From assembly GCA_024959305.1 (NCBI GenBank), contig JANXGQ010000010.1, positions 1 through 49,685 on the forward strand: a stretch of DNA of 49,685 nucleotides, read 5' to 3'. The notes under the pieces were generated by a model, which was given only the letters and a program-made list of their open reading frames with translations, had not been told where the DNA came from and ran no database searches. Every line of letters starts with the position of its first letter. The first letter of the stretch is position 1. The position numbers and the translations under genes were made by a program. Below, piece by piece: positions 9,506-17,044 of the stretch. Source of the DNA: Porticoccaceae bacterium. GTDB lineage: Bacteria; Pseudomonadota; Gammaproteobacteria; Pseudomonadales; Porticoccaceae.

Positions 9506-10171
9506 TTAATCCATTAACTGCTTAAGTTTATTGAGCTGTTTGCGACTGTACTCTCGACTGGCTGTGACTGCGGAGGTTTCCGGCAATCCCGGTGGTGGTT
9601 CCACGCTAAACTGTTCTCCAGACAGCACGCGGTCGCAATACTGCAGGTAGGCCTCTTCGAACATAGGAAATGCTTTTCTCTCTATCTCATTGGCCAGTGT
9701 ATGCCAGCCGCAGTCGCGTCCAGCCAAATATACAGCCGCATGGGACCAGTGTTGCGCTGCCTTGGGGCTGGGTTTATTGCAGGCCTCACGATAGGCGCGT
9801 CGAGGACTGGGCAAGCCTTTTGGCATACCCACCTTGCGACAGGCTTCAAGCATTTTATGCAGGGTTGGAAGATAATCGTTTTCGGCAATTATTTTTTCCG
9901 CGGCACCACAGATAGTCTCGGGAGAAAAGCGACTCAACTTATTCAGCCACAGATTTTTAGCCAAATTTTCCGATTTGGTATTATCGCCGAAGGCGCTGAA
10001 ATACTGGTTGTGGTAATTGATCTGAAACAGCGCAAACACCTGATTGATAGCATCAATCAGCTCCGGTTTGTCTGGCCCGTTCTCAGGATGCCCAGCTTCT
10101 GTCTGAGAGCGCGTCGATGATGTTGCGATCTCGGATGCGACTTTTTGAATCAGATCCCTGCTGCTTTCCAT
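9506..10171 (-). CDS. Lambda replication-protein-P-like protein (putative helicase-loading partner)
   Basis: The 221-residue protein matches the phage lambda P-like family seen on some gammaproteobacterial chromosomes: an INQVFALFQINYHNQ helix, SRFSPETICGAAEKI, LPTLHKMLEACRK, and SPKAAQHWSHAAVYLAGRDCGW. Lambda P loads the DnaB helicase, and a similar role here is an inference. An open frame continues upstream to 10288, but that would overlap the DnaT-like gene by about 200 bases. I chose ATG 10171, which still overlaps it by 89 bases; the ribosome-binding site there is weak, so the start is uncertain. Pairing with a DnaT-like gene supports a primosome or replication-restart role. Confidence 0.72.
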   Translation of the reverse strand: MESSRDLIQKVASEIATSSTRSQTEAGHPENGPDKPELIDAINQVFALFQINYHNQYFSAFGDNTKSENLAKNLWLNKLSRFSPETICGAAEKIIAENDYLPTLHKMLEACRKVGMPKGLPSPRRAYREACNKPSPKAAQHWSHAAVYLAGRDCGWHTLANEIERKAFPMFEEAYLQYCDRVLSGEQFSVEPPPGLPETSAVTASREYSRKQLNKLKQLMD

Positions 10172-11216
10172 AATTTTGATCCGCTGTCTGGGGTTGAATA
10201 TGTCTCGCCCACTGACGTTTAACATACTGTAAAAACTTAGTGCTCCAAGAGCATTGGACAGAGCCATTTTCCTGCCAGTAAAGCACAAATTCGGGGATTA
10301 GTCTCTGGGCAAAGTCACGATCTATATTAGCCATTCGCAACACATCGTAGACCGATTCCTTTGGCTGCCACTGGGCGGTCATTGCCTGTGGCATTTTATC
10401 CTGATCTATCATGCCGCTGTAGTATTGCCATTGGTAGCGCACATGATTGATAAATTTAGAATCCCAAGTGCTCGACAACTCCCCTTTATCTCGCCAGAAA
10501 AGTATAAATTCTGGGATCGCATCCTCAATAAAATTTGGGTTGATGCCTCCCTGCTTACTCAGAATATTTAATGCGTCTTGAGAGGGGCGCCAATCACTGC
10601 ATATGGGGACTTCTTTTTGTTTGCGGAAACTCTGGGCCTCCGCCTGCTGCCAATTGCGCCATACGTCCTTGATAAACTTTGCCTCCCAACTGTGGCGAGG
10701 CACATTTCTATCCCGCCAATAGGTGACAAACTGGGGAACCTGCTGACGCGCAAATTCACCGGTTACACCCAGCTGGGCAAGTTGTCGCAGGCAATCACCA
10801 CCGGGTTGCCAACTGCCGCCAATGGTCTTTGCCGAATGGGGATTGTTGCCTGAATGCGTTTTAGGTACAGCGTTTGATGCCTGCGTGGATCTGTGATCGG
10901 CACTGGATTCGGCGGTGTTTTCATTAAAGGCGAACCGGAAATCATGCACCGCTGAAAATGCCCCCCCTCCGATCAGCAGTAGGCCTTTCTCATGGAGGCT
11001 AGAAGATAGTCTGCGAATATCTTGCTCGCCCCAAAAGGGCGCAAGATTGAGTAAATTCTGTGCTGTAACGGTTATCCATGCGTAGCCGCTGCTGCTAACT
11101 TGCGCACAATGGCTGGCACATTCTTGCAGCACCTGAACCAGTATTGCCTCCTCGAGGCCTATTGTGGCTGCCAAAGTGGGTGAAAATACAATTGGTTTTT
11201 CGGGGATTAACGACAT
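10083..11216 (-). CDS. DnaT-like primosomal protein with three tandem DnaT domains
   Basis: The first 100 residues resemble the winged-helix region of replication initiators and replisome organisers (LAATIGLEEAILVQVLQ). After a polar linker (about 100-134) come three copies of the DnaT C-terminal ssDNA-binding domain at about 135-191, 208-265 and 282-339. Each has W-x-P at the start, a P-(E/Q)-F-x-x-(Y/F)-W core and W-x-x-K-F-(I/L)-x-x-V near the end. E. coli DnaT carries one such domain. The gene overlaps the lambda-P-like gene and is divergent from radA. A role in helicase reloading at stalled forks is inferred from the domains. Confidence 0.78.
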   Translation of the reverse strand: MSLIPEKPIVFSPTLAATIGLEEAILVQVLQECASHCAQVSSSGYAWITVTAQNLLNLAPFWGEQDIRRLSSSLHEKGLLLIGGGAFSAVHDFRFAFNENTAESSADHRSTQASNAVPKTHSGNNPHSAKTIGGSWQPGGDCLRQLAQLGVTGEFARQQVPQFVTYWRDRNVPRHSWEAKFIKDVWRNWQQAEAQSFRKQKEVPICSDWRPSQDALNILSKQGGINPNFIEDAIPEFILFWRDKGELSSTWDSKFINHVRYQWQYYSGMIDQDKMPQAMTAQWQPKESVYDVLRMANIDRDFAQRLIPEFVLYWQENGSVQCSWSTKFLQYVKRQWARHIQPQTADQNYGKQQGSDSKSRIRDRNIIDALSDRSWAS

Positions 11217-11266
11217 GGGGTTACTGTATCAGAAACAGCGATAATGGACGAGATAATCCTCCTGCT

Positions 11267-11358
11267 ATTAGCGCCTACGAGCCCCATCCAGCCTTTGCGA
11301 GGAGCGTTGGCGTACCCAAAGCACGGCCTACGCTTATGGGGCGGGCCCACGCGGCAAT
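11267..11358. repeat. Imperfect GC-rich hairpin between dnaT-like gene and radA
   Basis: Two arms (11267-11287 and 11336-11358) can pair imperfectly: ATT..GC....CCCCAT on the left against ATGGGG....GC..AAT on the right, with AGCGT/ACGCT able to pair further in. The segment is clearly richer in G+C than its flanks. It could be a REP-like dispersed element or a transcript structure; no second copy was found in the window, so the nature is unclear. Confidence 0.35.
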
Positions 11359-11420
11359 AACGGGATGCTGGTCGGTAATAATATTAGTTATTTTGCGTTG
11401 ATAATATAGACGCAGTGAGT

Positions 11421-11440
11421 TACTGTATAAAAAAACAGTA
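11421..11440. promoter_or_regulatory. Near-consensus LexA (SOS) box upstream of radA
   Basis: TACTGTATAAAAAAACAGTA has the CTG-N10-CAG core and matches the gammaproteobacterial LexA consensus (TACTGTATATATATACAGTA) at 18 of 20 positions. It ends 27 bases before the radA start codon and contains a TATAAA stretch, so LexA bound here would block transcription initiation or early elongation. LexA control of radA is inferred from this match only. Confidence 0.75.
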
Positions 11441-11467
11441 ACTAGTCTCTAAATAGGAGAAAGTTTT

Positions 11468-12832
11468 TTGTCTAGCAAATTAGCCTATGTATGCAATGAC
11501 TGCGGTGCCGATTATCGCAAGTGGCAGGGTCAGTGCACGGATTGTAATACCTGGAACAGTCTTTCAGAGGTACGTTTGGGCAGTGCCTCGCGTTCTGGCA
11601 AGGTATTGCGCGGTGGTTTTGCCGGCGCTGTGGATGGCGAGGTTAAAACCCTGTCCGAGATTGCACTGGAGGAAATCCCCCGTATAGGCACAGGCGTAGG
11701 GGAGTTAGATCTGGTCTTGGGCGGAGGCTTGGTGCCCGGTTCGGCGATCCTAGTCGGGGGTGAACCCGGTGCCGGTAAAAGTACCCTGCTGTTGCAGATG
11801 TTGTGTAACTTGGCGGAAACTCAATCGGCGCTCTATGTGACCGGAGAGGAGTCGCCACAGCAGGTGGCTATGCGCGCGCGCCGTTTGAATTTAGCGGCGC
11901 AAAAATTACAGATAATGGCCGAGACCTCAGTGGAGACAGTATGCGCTGTGGCTCAGAAAAAGCGCCCAAAAATTCTGGTGGTGGACTCTATTCAGGTAAT
12001 GCATATAGAGGAGGTGACCTCTGCGCCGGGCAGTGTATCTCAGGTGCGCGAGAGCGCCTCTATGTTGGTGCGCTTTGCCAAGCAGACCGGCACAGTGCTT
12101 ATTGTGGTGGGTCATGTCACCAAAGATGGCTCTTTGGCGGGGCCCAAAGTGCTGGAGCATATGATTGACTGTTCGCTGATGTTGGAGGGGTCTAGCGATA
12201 GCCACTTCCGCACCTTGCGCAGCCATAAAAATCGTTTTGGTGCGGTTAATGAGCTGGGCGTATTTGCTATGACCGACAAAGGATTAAAAGAGGTGGCAAA
12301 CCCCTCTGCAATCTTTTTACAGCGCGGGGAAGAAGTATCCTCTGGCAGTGTGGTGATGGTGGTATGGGAGGGCACTCGCCCTCTACTGGTTGAGTTGCAG
12401 GCGCTGGTAGATGATAGCCATTTGGGCAATCCGCGCCGCGTCACTGTGGGTCTGGATCACAACCGTCTGTCGATGTTGTTGGCGGTATTGCACCGCCATG
12501 GCGGCATTATGGTGGGTGATCAGGATGTATTTGTGAATGTGGTGGGTGGCGTCAAGGTATTGGAGACCAGTGCTGATCTGGCGCTGATACTGTCGGTGAT
12601 CTCCAGTTTTCGCGATGCGCCCTTACCGGAGGACTTGGTGGTGTTTGGCGAGGTGGGATTGGCGGGTGAGATTCGCCCGGTAGCCAATGGTCAGGAACGT
12701 CTTCGCGAGGCCGCTAAGCACGGGTTTAAGCGCGCTATTGTGCCAGTCGGGAATGCGCCCAAGCAGTCTATTCAAGGTATGACAGTGATTCCAGTGCGCA
12801 GAGTTACCGAGGCTTTAGAAGCTCTGTCCTAA
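11468..12832 (+). CDS. radA: DNA repair protein RadA (Sms)
   Basis: RadA is a RecA-like ATPase and helicase that processes recombination intermediates and drives branch migration. A four-cysteine zinc finger (Cys9, 12, 23, 26) is followed by Walker A (GEPGAGKST, about 98-106), the RadA-specific KNRFG motif (254-258), and a C-terminal Lon-protease-like domain. The 454 residues are full length. The start is TTG 11468, supported by AGGAGA at 11455-11460. A LexA box lies just upstream, and the gene is divergent from the dnaT-like gene. The next unit downstream is the B12 riboswitch. Confidence 0.96.
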   Translation: MSSKLAYVCNDCGADYRKWQGQCTDCNTWNSLSEVRLGSASRSGKVLRGGFAGAVDGEVKTLSEIALEEIPRIGTGVGELDLVLGGGLVPGSAILVGGEPGAGKSTLLLQMLCNLAETQSALYVTGEESPQQVAMRARRLNLAAQKLQIMAETSVETVCAVAQKKRPKILVVDSIQVMHIEEVTSAPGSVSQVRESASMLVRFAKQTGTVLIVVGHVTKDGSLAGPKVLEHMIDCSLMLEGSSDSHFRTLRSHKNRFGAVNELGVFAMTDKGLKEVANPSAIFLQRGEEVSSGSVVMVVWEGTRPLLVELQALVDDSHLGNPRRVTVGLDHNRLSMLLAVLHRHGGIMVGDQDVFVNVVGGVKVLETSADLALILSVISSFRDAPLPEDLVVFGEVGLAGEIRPVANGQERLREAAKHGFKRAIVPVGNAPKQSIQGMTVIPVRRVTEALEALS

Positions 12833-12848
12833 TTATTGGTAAAGGTGA

Positions 12849-12877
12849 TTGACTTCTTAACGGTGCGCGGTTAGATT
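12849..12877 (+). promoter_or_regulatory. Probable sigma-70 promoter of the B12 operon
   Basis: TTGACT (12849-12854) and TAGATT (12872-12877) are separated by exactly 17 bases, which is a good sigma-70 arrangement. It lies just upstream of the riboswitch aptamer and downstream of the radA stop, so it would start the riboswitch leader near 12884. This is a sequence match only. Confidence 0.6.
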
Positions 12878-12894
12878 CTTCTCTTGCTTCGGCA

Positions 12895-13115
12895 ACAGGT
12901 TCTTATTTGGCGATTTGATTTTACAATGGCCAAATAGGTGAAACGGGAAATCGGTGCGCTTGGTCTCTTTAATCTAGACAAAAAGTAATTCCGATACTGC
13001 CCCCGCAACGGTAAATAAGAATGTTTGGTTGTATAACCACTGTGCTATAAGTCAGGCATGGGAAGGTAATCAAGCAGAGTAAACACTCACTTATAAGTCC
13101 GGAGACCGGCCTGTC
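12895..13115 (+). ncRNA. Cobalamin (adenosylcobalamin) riboswitch
   Basis: The conserved aptamer pieces occur in order: GTGAAACGGGAA near 12939-12950, CCGATACTGCCCCCGCAACGG near 12991-13011, GTCAGGCATG at 13051-13060, and the B12 box AAGTCCGGAGACCGGCC at about 13095-13111. This is the standard cobalamin riboswitch architecture. It sits in the 407-base gap before btuB, and all genes to 18702 fit B12 uptake or adenosylation. Binding of adenosylcobalamin should reduce expression of btuB and probably the downstream genes. Confidence 0.95.
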
Positions 13116-13131
13116 GCTACGCAGACAAACC

Positions 13132-13191
13132 GCGGGGTGCGGTGTTGTGCTGGTCGACAGTTTCTGTCTCCGTGCCTGTGTTTCACCCCGC
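13132..13191 (+). promoter_or_regulatory. Hairpin forming the likely riboswitch expression platform
   Basis: GCGGGGTG (13132-13139) is complementary to CACCCCGC (13184-13191), and inside it GACAG (13156-13160) pairs with CTGTC (13164-13168) across a TTT loop. The structure lies between the B12 box and the btuB start. No run of T follows it, so it is more likely a translational or antisequestering element than an intrinsic terminator. Confidence 0.5.
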
Positions 13192-13239
13192 ATTACTAAC
13201 GGTAAAAATTCGCTCGGGTGTGAGCATAAGGTCTTAACA

Positions 13240-15132
13240 ATGAAACAATTTCCAAGTGTAGCTTTAGGGCTATGGCTTCTTTCTTTAATTTCCACTTCAC
13301 AGGCAGCTACTGGAGATAACCCAGAAATACAAGAAATTCTGGTCAGCGCCTCTCTTATTCCAATTGCCGCTAGTCGGTCTGCTAATGCTATTACGGTGAT
13401 TGATGCTGAGCAGATAAAAAATCGTGCGGCCCTCAGTGTTAGCGATTTATTGCGTGATGTGCCGGGGTTGGCGGTTAGCCGCAGTGGTGTGTTGGGGTCG
13501 CTTACTGAGATACGCGCAAGAGGAGCAGAGGCCAATCATCTGTTGGTTTTGATCGATGGGGTTGAGGCTAATGATCCATCTCAGGGCGATCAACTCAATT
13601 GGGATACTTTGGCTACAGATGAGATTGAACGCATTGAGGTTATTCGCGGTCCCCAGAGTTCTATGCGCGGCAGTGATGCCATAGCTGGTGTGGTGAATAT
13701 TGTTACCACTAGCGCAAGCCAACCTTTTACTGCCAATCTTTATTCTGAAGCTGGTAGCTGGTCCACAACAAAAAATGGATTTAGTGTTGGTCATAAATCG
13801 GAAAAATTTAATATTAGATTAGGTGCTTCTCATCTTGAATCTGAGGGCGCTAATATTATTTTGGGTACCGGAATTGTTGCGGATAAGGTTGGCTCTGGAA
13901 ATGACCGAGATGGCTATCGAAATACTGGGATTAATCTTAAGGGTGGTTTCAAGATTAGCGAGCAATGGTCATTGTCTTTTTCAACTCGCCATACGGATGG
14001 TATGACAGAGTTTGATGACAGTTTCAAAGAGTACGATGATCTGTACAGTTTATTTAACAGTAGTTCTTCGCGGTTTCAGGCGGATTACAAGTCGCCAGAT
14101 GGGTCTTGGAGCCATAAAATCTCTGTGGCGGAATCGGATTTTGAGAATGATAATTTTTACCATGGTGCATCCGATGGCAGTACCGAATCTAAAAAGCGTA
14201 ATTATCAATATATAGGTTCAAGTTTTTGGGAGGTTGCTGAGCAGCGCATCTCATTGGCATTGGAGCGTGAGAGTGAAGAGTACAAGCAGTTTGGTGGCTG
14301 GGCCTCTGGTAATGATGCAAACAAATTGGTTGATCGCAATACCCATAGTGTTGCCCTTGAATACCGTCTTGATCCAATGGATTCTGTTACTTTAGCGGTG
14401 AGCGCTCGCCACGATAGCAATGATTATTTCGACTCTGCAGATACCCATAGATTTGAAGCCATCTACCAATACAGTGACAGCGTCCGATGGCGTGGAGCTT
14501 GGGGCACGGCGGTAAAAAATCCAACCTTTACTGAGCTATATGGCATTTACAGCGGATTTCAAAATAATCCAAATCTGAGTCCTGAGCAGTCACAGAGTTG
14601 GGAGCTGGGTTTCGACGCCAGTTTGTTGAGCGATCGCCTGCAAATGGGGGCAACCTTCTTTAATGCCGAGCTCGAGGACGAAATAGGTAGTGATTGTGAT
14701 GCAAATTGGATTTGCACACCGGTAAATATAGAAGGCTTGAGCAACAGAGAGGGCGTTGAGCTTACATCATCCTTGTCTGTTGATGAAAGCCTGTTATTCA
14801 CCGCTGCCTATACTTACACTGATTCCACGCAGGCCGATGTTGATGAGGTGCGCCGTGCGAGACATATAGGTAGCATAAATGCTGCTTGGCAGGTGCAAGC
14901 GAATACTAAGCTTAATTTAAATATCCAACATAATGGTTCGCAATCTGATGTTGGCAATAAGACTTTGGACGCCTATACCCTAGTCAACTTAAATGCGAAC
15001 TATGAGGCTAGCGATCAGTTAGATGTCTATTTGAGTTTAAGTAACCTTTTCGATAAGCAGTACCAAGAGGTTGCCGGTTATCAAACCTTAGGTTTTGGTG
15101 CTAATCTTGGGCTGCGATACCAGTTCCAGTAA
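13240..15132 (+). CDS. btuB: TonB-dependent vitamin B12 outer-membrane receptor BtuB
   Basis: BtuB imports cobalamin across the outer membrane with TonB energy. A signal peptide (residues 1-23, ending SQAA) precedes a TonB-box-like EILVSAS and a plug domain (VSDLLRDVPGLAVSRSG, RGAEANHLLVLIDGVE, IEVIRGPQSSMRGSDAIAGVVNI). A long beta-barrel follows. I chose ATG 13240 because it gives a clean signal peptide; an upstream open frame from 13147 runs through the riboswitch leader and is not credible. The 630-residue length and the riboswitch upstream both support cobalamin as substrate. The last residue is Gln rather than the usual Phe. Confidence 0.94.
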   Translation: MKQFPSVALGLWLLSLISTSQAATGDNPEIQEILVSASLIPIAASRSANAITVIDAEQIKNRAALSVSDLLRDVPGLAVSRSGVLGSLTEIRARGAEANHLLVLIDGVEANDPSQGDQLNWDTLATDEIERIEVIRGPQSSMRGSDAIAGVVNIVTTSASQPFTANLYSEAGSWSTTKNGFSVGHKSEKFNIRLGASHLESEGANIILGTGIVADKVGSGNDRDGYRNTGINLKGGFKISEQWSLSFSTRHTDGMTEFDDSFKEYDDLYSLFNSSSSRFQADYKSPDGSWSHKISVAESDFENDNFYHGASDGSTESKKRNYQYIGSSFWEVAEQRISLALERESEEYKQFGGWASGNDANKLVDRNTHSVALEYRLDPMDSVTLAVSARHDSNDYFDSADTHRFEAIYQYSDSVRWRGAWGTAVKNPTFTELYGIYSGFQNNPNLSPEQSQSWELGFDASLLSDRLQMGATFFNAELEDEIGSDCDANWICTPVNIEGLSNREGVELTSSLSVDESLLFTAAYTYTDSTQADVDEVRRARHIGSINAAWQVQANTKLNLNIQHNGSQSDVGNKTLDAYTLVNLNANYEASDQLDVYLSLSNLFDKQYQEVAGYQTLGFGANLGLRYQFQ

Positions 15133-15147
15133 ACAAAGGTTAACTCT

Positions 15148-15762
15148 ATGACAGATTTACCATCACAGCAGCAGAAGTCTCATCAGAAAAAGATGCAGAA
15201 GCTTAAAGAAAATATTGACGCTTCTACTGAGGCTGCCGATATACAGCGCGGGGTATTTATTCTGCTGACCGGCAACGGCAAGGGAAAGTCCAGTTCCGCC
15301 TTCGGTATGATAATGCGCGCCATAGGTTACGGCTATAAGGTGGGCTTGGTGCAGTTTATCAAAGGCGAACAACTTTCTGGCGAAGAGTTGTATTTGCGCG
15401 ATCACTGTCCTCAGGTTGATTTCCATCAGATGGGCACTGGTTTTACTTGGGATACTCAAGACCGTTCTATCGATATTGCCGCGGCACAGAAAAGCTGGGC
15501 GATTGCCGAAAAAATGTTGCGGGATAAGCGCTATCATCTGGTGGTGTTGGATGAGTTAACCTATATGCTCAGTTTTAAATATCTGGATAGGGCTACAGTT
15601 TTAGACGTTCTAGAAAATAGGCCGGAAAATCAATCATTGGTGGTCACTGGTCGCGGTGGAGGTTCGGAATTGATAGCGCTGGCGGATACCGTATCTGAGG
15701 TTAAAGACATTAAGCATGCCTACAATGCTGGCATTATGGCCCGCAAGGGCGTGGACTATTGA
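15148..15762 (+). CDS. cobO: Cob(I)alamin adenosyltransferase (CobA/CobO/BtuR type)
   Basis: This enzyme transfers the adenosyl group of ATP to cob(I)alamin to make adenosylcobalamin. The family P-loop is seen as GNGKGKSS (residues 42-49), followed by IGYGYKVGLVQFIKG and LVVLDELTYML, all characteristic of CobO/BtuR. The 204-residue length is normal. It lies 15 bases after btuB in the riboswitch-controlled unit, so imported B12 would be converted to coenzyme. The last base of its TGA stop is also the first base of the 246-bp inverted-repeat element. Confidence 0.95.
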   Translation: MTDLPSQQQKSHQKKMQKLKENIDASTEAADIQRGVFILLTGNGKGKSSSAFGMIMRAIGYGYKVGLVQFIKGEQLSGEELYLRDHCPQVDFHQMGTGFTWDTQDRSIDIAAAQKSWAIAEKMLRDKRYHLVVLDELTYMLSFKYLDRATVLDVLENRPENQSLVVTGRGGGSELIALADTVSEVKDIKHAYNAGIMARKGVDY

Positions 15763-16007
15763 ACCTAAAAACCCAAGTTAATCGCTGATATTTTGCGTGA
15801 GATATTGAAATGCTATTAAAATTCCAAGTTATTCTGTTCACCCTACAGGTGAATTCAAAAGCGCTACACCGTTTTGCGCTGGCTCTAAAGCCGCAAACCA
15901 TTGTTGCCTCTCTTGCCAAGGGCTACGGCCATTGCCTGCGAGCGGCGCCTTGCCTTGCGGCCTTATTTCTCAGCGCAAATCCTGTGTTTAACTGAGGTTT
16001 CTAAGTT
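15762..16007. mobile_element. MITE-like 246-bp element, copy A
   Basis: The ends are inverted repeats of 18 bases: AACCTAAAAACCCAAGTT (15762-15779) and AACTGAGGTTTCTAAGTT (15990-16007). An internal inverted pair, TTTGCGCTG (15873-15881) and CAGCGCAAA (15971-15979), would let the interior fold back. A second copy of exactly the same length, in inverted orientation, lies at 34621-34866 and aligns without gaps. No transposase is encoded, so it would be non-autonomous. It sits exactly between the cobO stop and the btuC start. A 61-codon ORF inside looks non-coding. Confidence 0.85.
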
Positions 16008-16009
16008 AA

Positions 16010-17041
16010 TTGCGATATTTCTCTGCGCCTGTTTTAGTTTGGATTCTGGCTCTGCTGTTGCCAGTAGTCGCGGTTACCTCACTGGGGGTGGGGACTATTG
16101 CTATTTCCAGCGCGGAGATTTTACATAGCTTTTCTAGTGCTGTTATTGGAAGTTCCGGCGACGCTCAAACTAACAGTATCCTATTTGATATTCGCCTGCC
16201 GCGCATTCTTCTCGCCCTCTTGGTGGGCGCAGTGCTGGCCAGCACTGGCGCAGTGATGCAGGGGTTGTTTCGAAATCCACTGGCAGATCCATCGCTAATT
16301 GGTGTATCCGGTGGAGCTTCGGTTGGGGCCAGCCTGATGATCGTTAGTGCAGGCGGCTTTATTCAAGCCGGTGCGCTCACGGGTTTATCGCTGGTTGCAA
16401 TAGGCGCTTTTGCAGGTGGTTTTATCGCCACTATTGTAGTTTATCGGGTGGCTACCTCGAATTTGGGCACCTCAGTAACCACTATGTTATTGGCTGGCAT
16501 TGCCATGGGAGCATTGGCGGGTGCGCTGAATAGTCTATTGAGCTATTTTTCCGATAATGAGATGTTGCGACAGATTAGTGTCTGGCAGATGGGCAATTTA
16601 AGTGGCGCCAACTGGTTAAAAGTGGCTGTTATGGGTGCGGTTTCCATCTGGCTTTTAATGCGGTTACCCGCCCAGGCTAAGGCGCTTAATGCGCTTTTAT
16701 TGGGTGAATCTGAAGCCCGCCATCTGGGCATTGATGTGCAGTCGGTTAAACGCAGACTGATCCTGTTAACGGCACTGGGTGTGGGTGTCAGTGTAGCTGT
16801 GGCAGGGCTTGTGGGGTTTGTGGGCTTGGTGATACCGCATATTGTCAGGTTGATAATAGGCCCGGATCACCGCTGGTTGCTGCCGGCATCAGCCTTAGCT
16901 GGTGCCAGTCTGCTAATAGTTGCAGATAGCATCGCGCGTGTTGTTGTACTTCCGGCGGAGTTGCCCACCGGCATATTGACGGCGCTGATAGGTGCGCCAT
17001 TCTTTGTGGTATTGCTAATGCACCAGCGCAGGGAAATCTAA
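16010..17041 (+). CDS. btuC: Cobalamin ABC transporter permease (FecCD family, BtuC)
   Basis: BtuC-type permease forms the inner-membrane channel for B12. It has about ten hydrophobic segments and FecCD-family motifs: DIRLPRILLALLVGAVLASTGA, MQGLFRNPLADPSLIGVSGGAS, and GLVGFVGLVIPHIVRLIIG. At 343 residues it is normal length. The likely start is TTG 16010, only two bases beyond the inverted-repeat element, and the only purine-rich candidate for ribosome binding (CTGAGG) lies inside the element's terminal repeat. Substrate is inferred from the riboswitch and from btuB and btuF on either side. Confidence 0.88.
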   Translation: MRYFSAPVLVWILALLLPVVAVTSLGVGTIAISSAEILHSFSSAVIGSSGDAQTNSILFDIRLPRILLALLVGAVLASTGAVMQGLFRNPLADPSLIGVSGGASVGASLMIVSAGGFIQAGALTGLSLVAIGAFAGGFIATIVVYRVATSNLGTSVTTMLLAGIAMGALAGALNSLLSYFSDNEMLRQISVWQMGNLSGANWLKVAVMGAVSIWLLMRLPAQAKALNALLLGESEARHLGIDVQSVKRRLILLTALGVGVSVAVAGLVGFVGLVIPHIVRLIIGPDHRWLLPASALAGASLLIVADSIARVVVLPAELPTGILTALIGAPFFVVLLMHQRREI

Positions 17042-17044
17042 TCC

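Noticed and set aside
9701..10120. 139-codon plus-strand ORF antisense to the lambda-P-like gene
   Set aside because: The opposite strand encodes a protein with recognisable family blocks; this frame has none and no ribosome-binding site.
10172..10288. Longer lambda-P-like protein starting at 10288
   Set aside because: It would overlap the DnaT-like gene by over 200 bases and the extra residues do not resemble the family.
11223..11239. Second LexA-like box (ACTGTATCAGAAACAG) next to the dnaT-like start
   Set aside because: The spacing between CTG and CAG is nine bases, not the ten required by gammaproteobacterial LexA, and it lies almost on the start codon.
13147..13239. Upstream extension of btuB from an earlier start
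   Set aside because: It runs through the riboswitch leader hairpin and would put 31 unrelated residues before a clean signal peptide at ATG 13240.
15810..15995. 61-residue protein encoded inside the repeat element (also 34633-34818 on the minus strand)
   Set aside because: Differences between copies fall equally on all three codon positions and mostly change the residue, so it is not treated as a gene.
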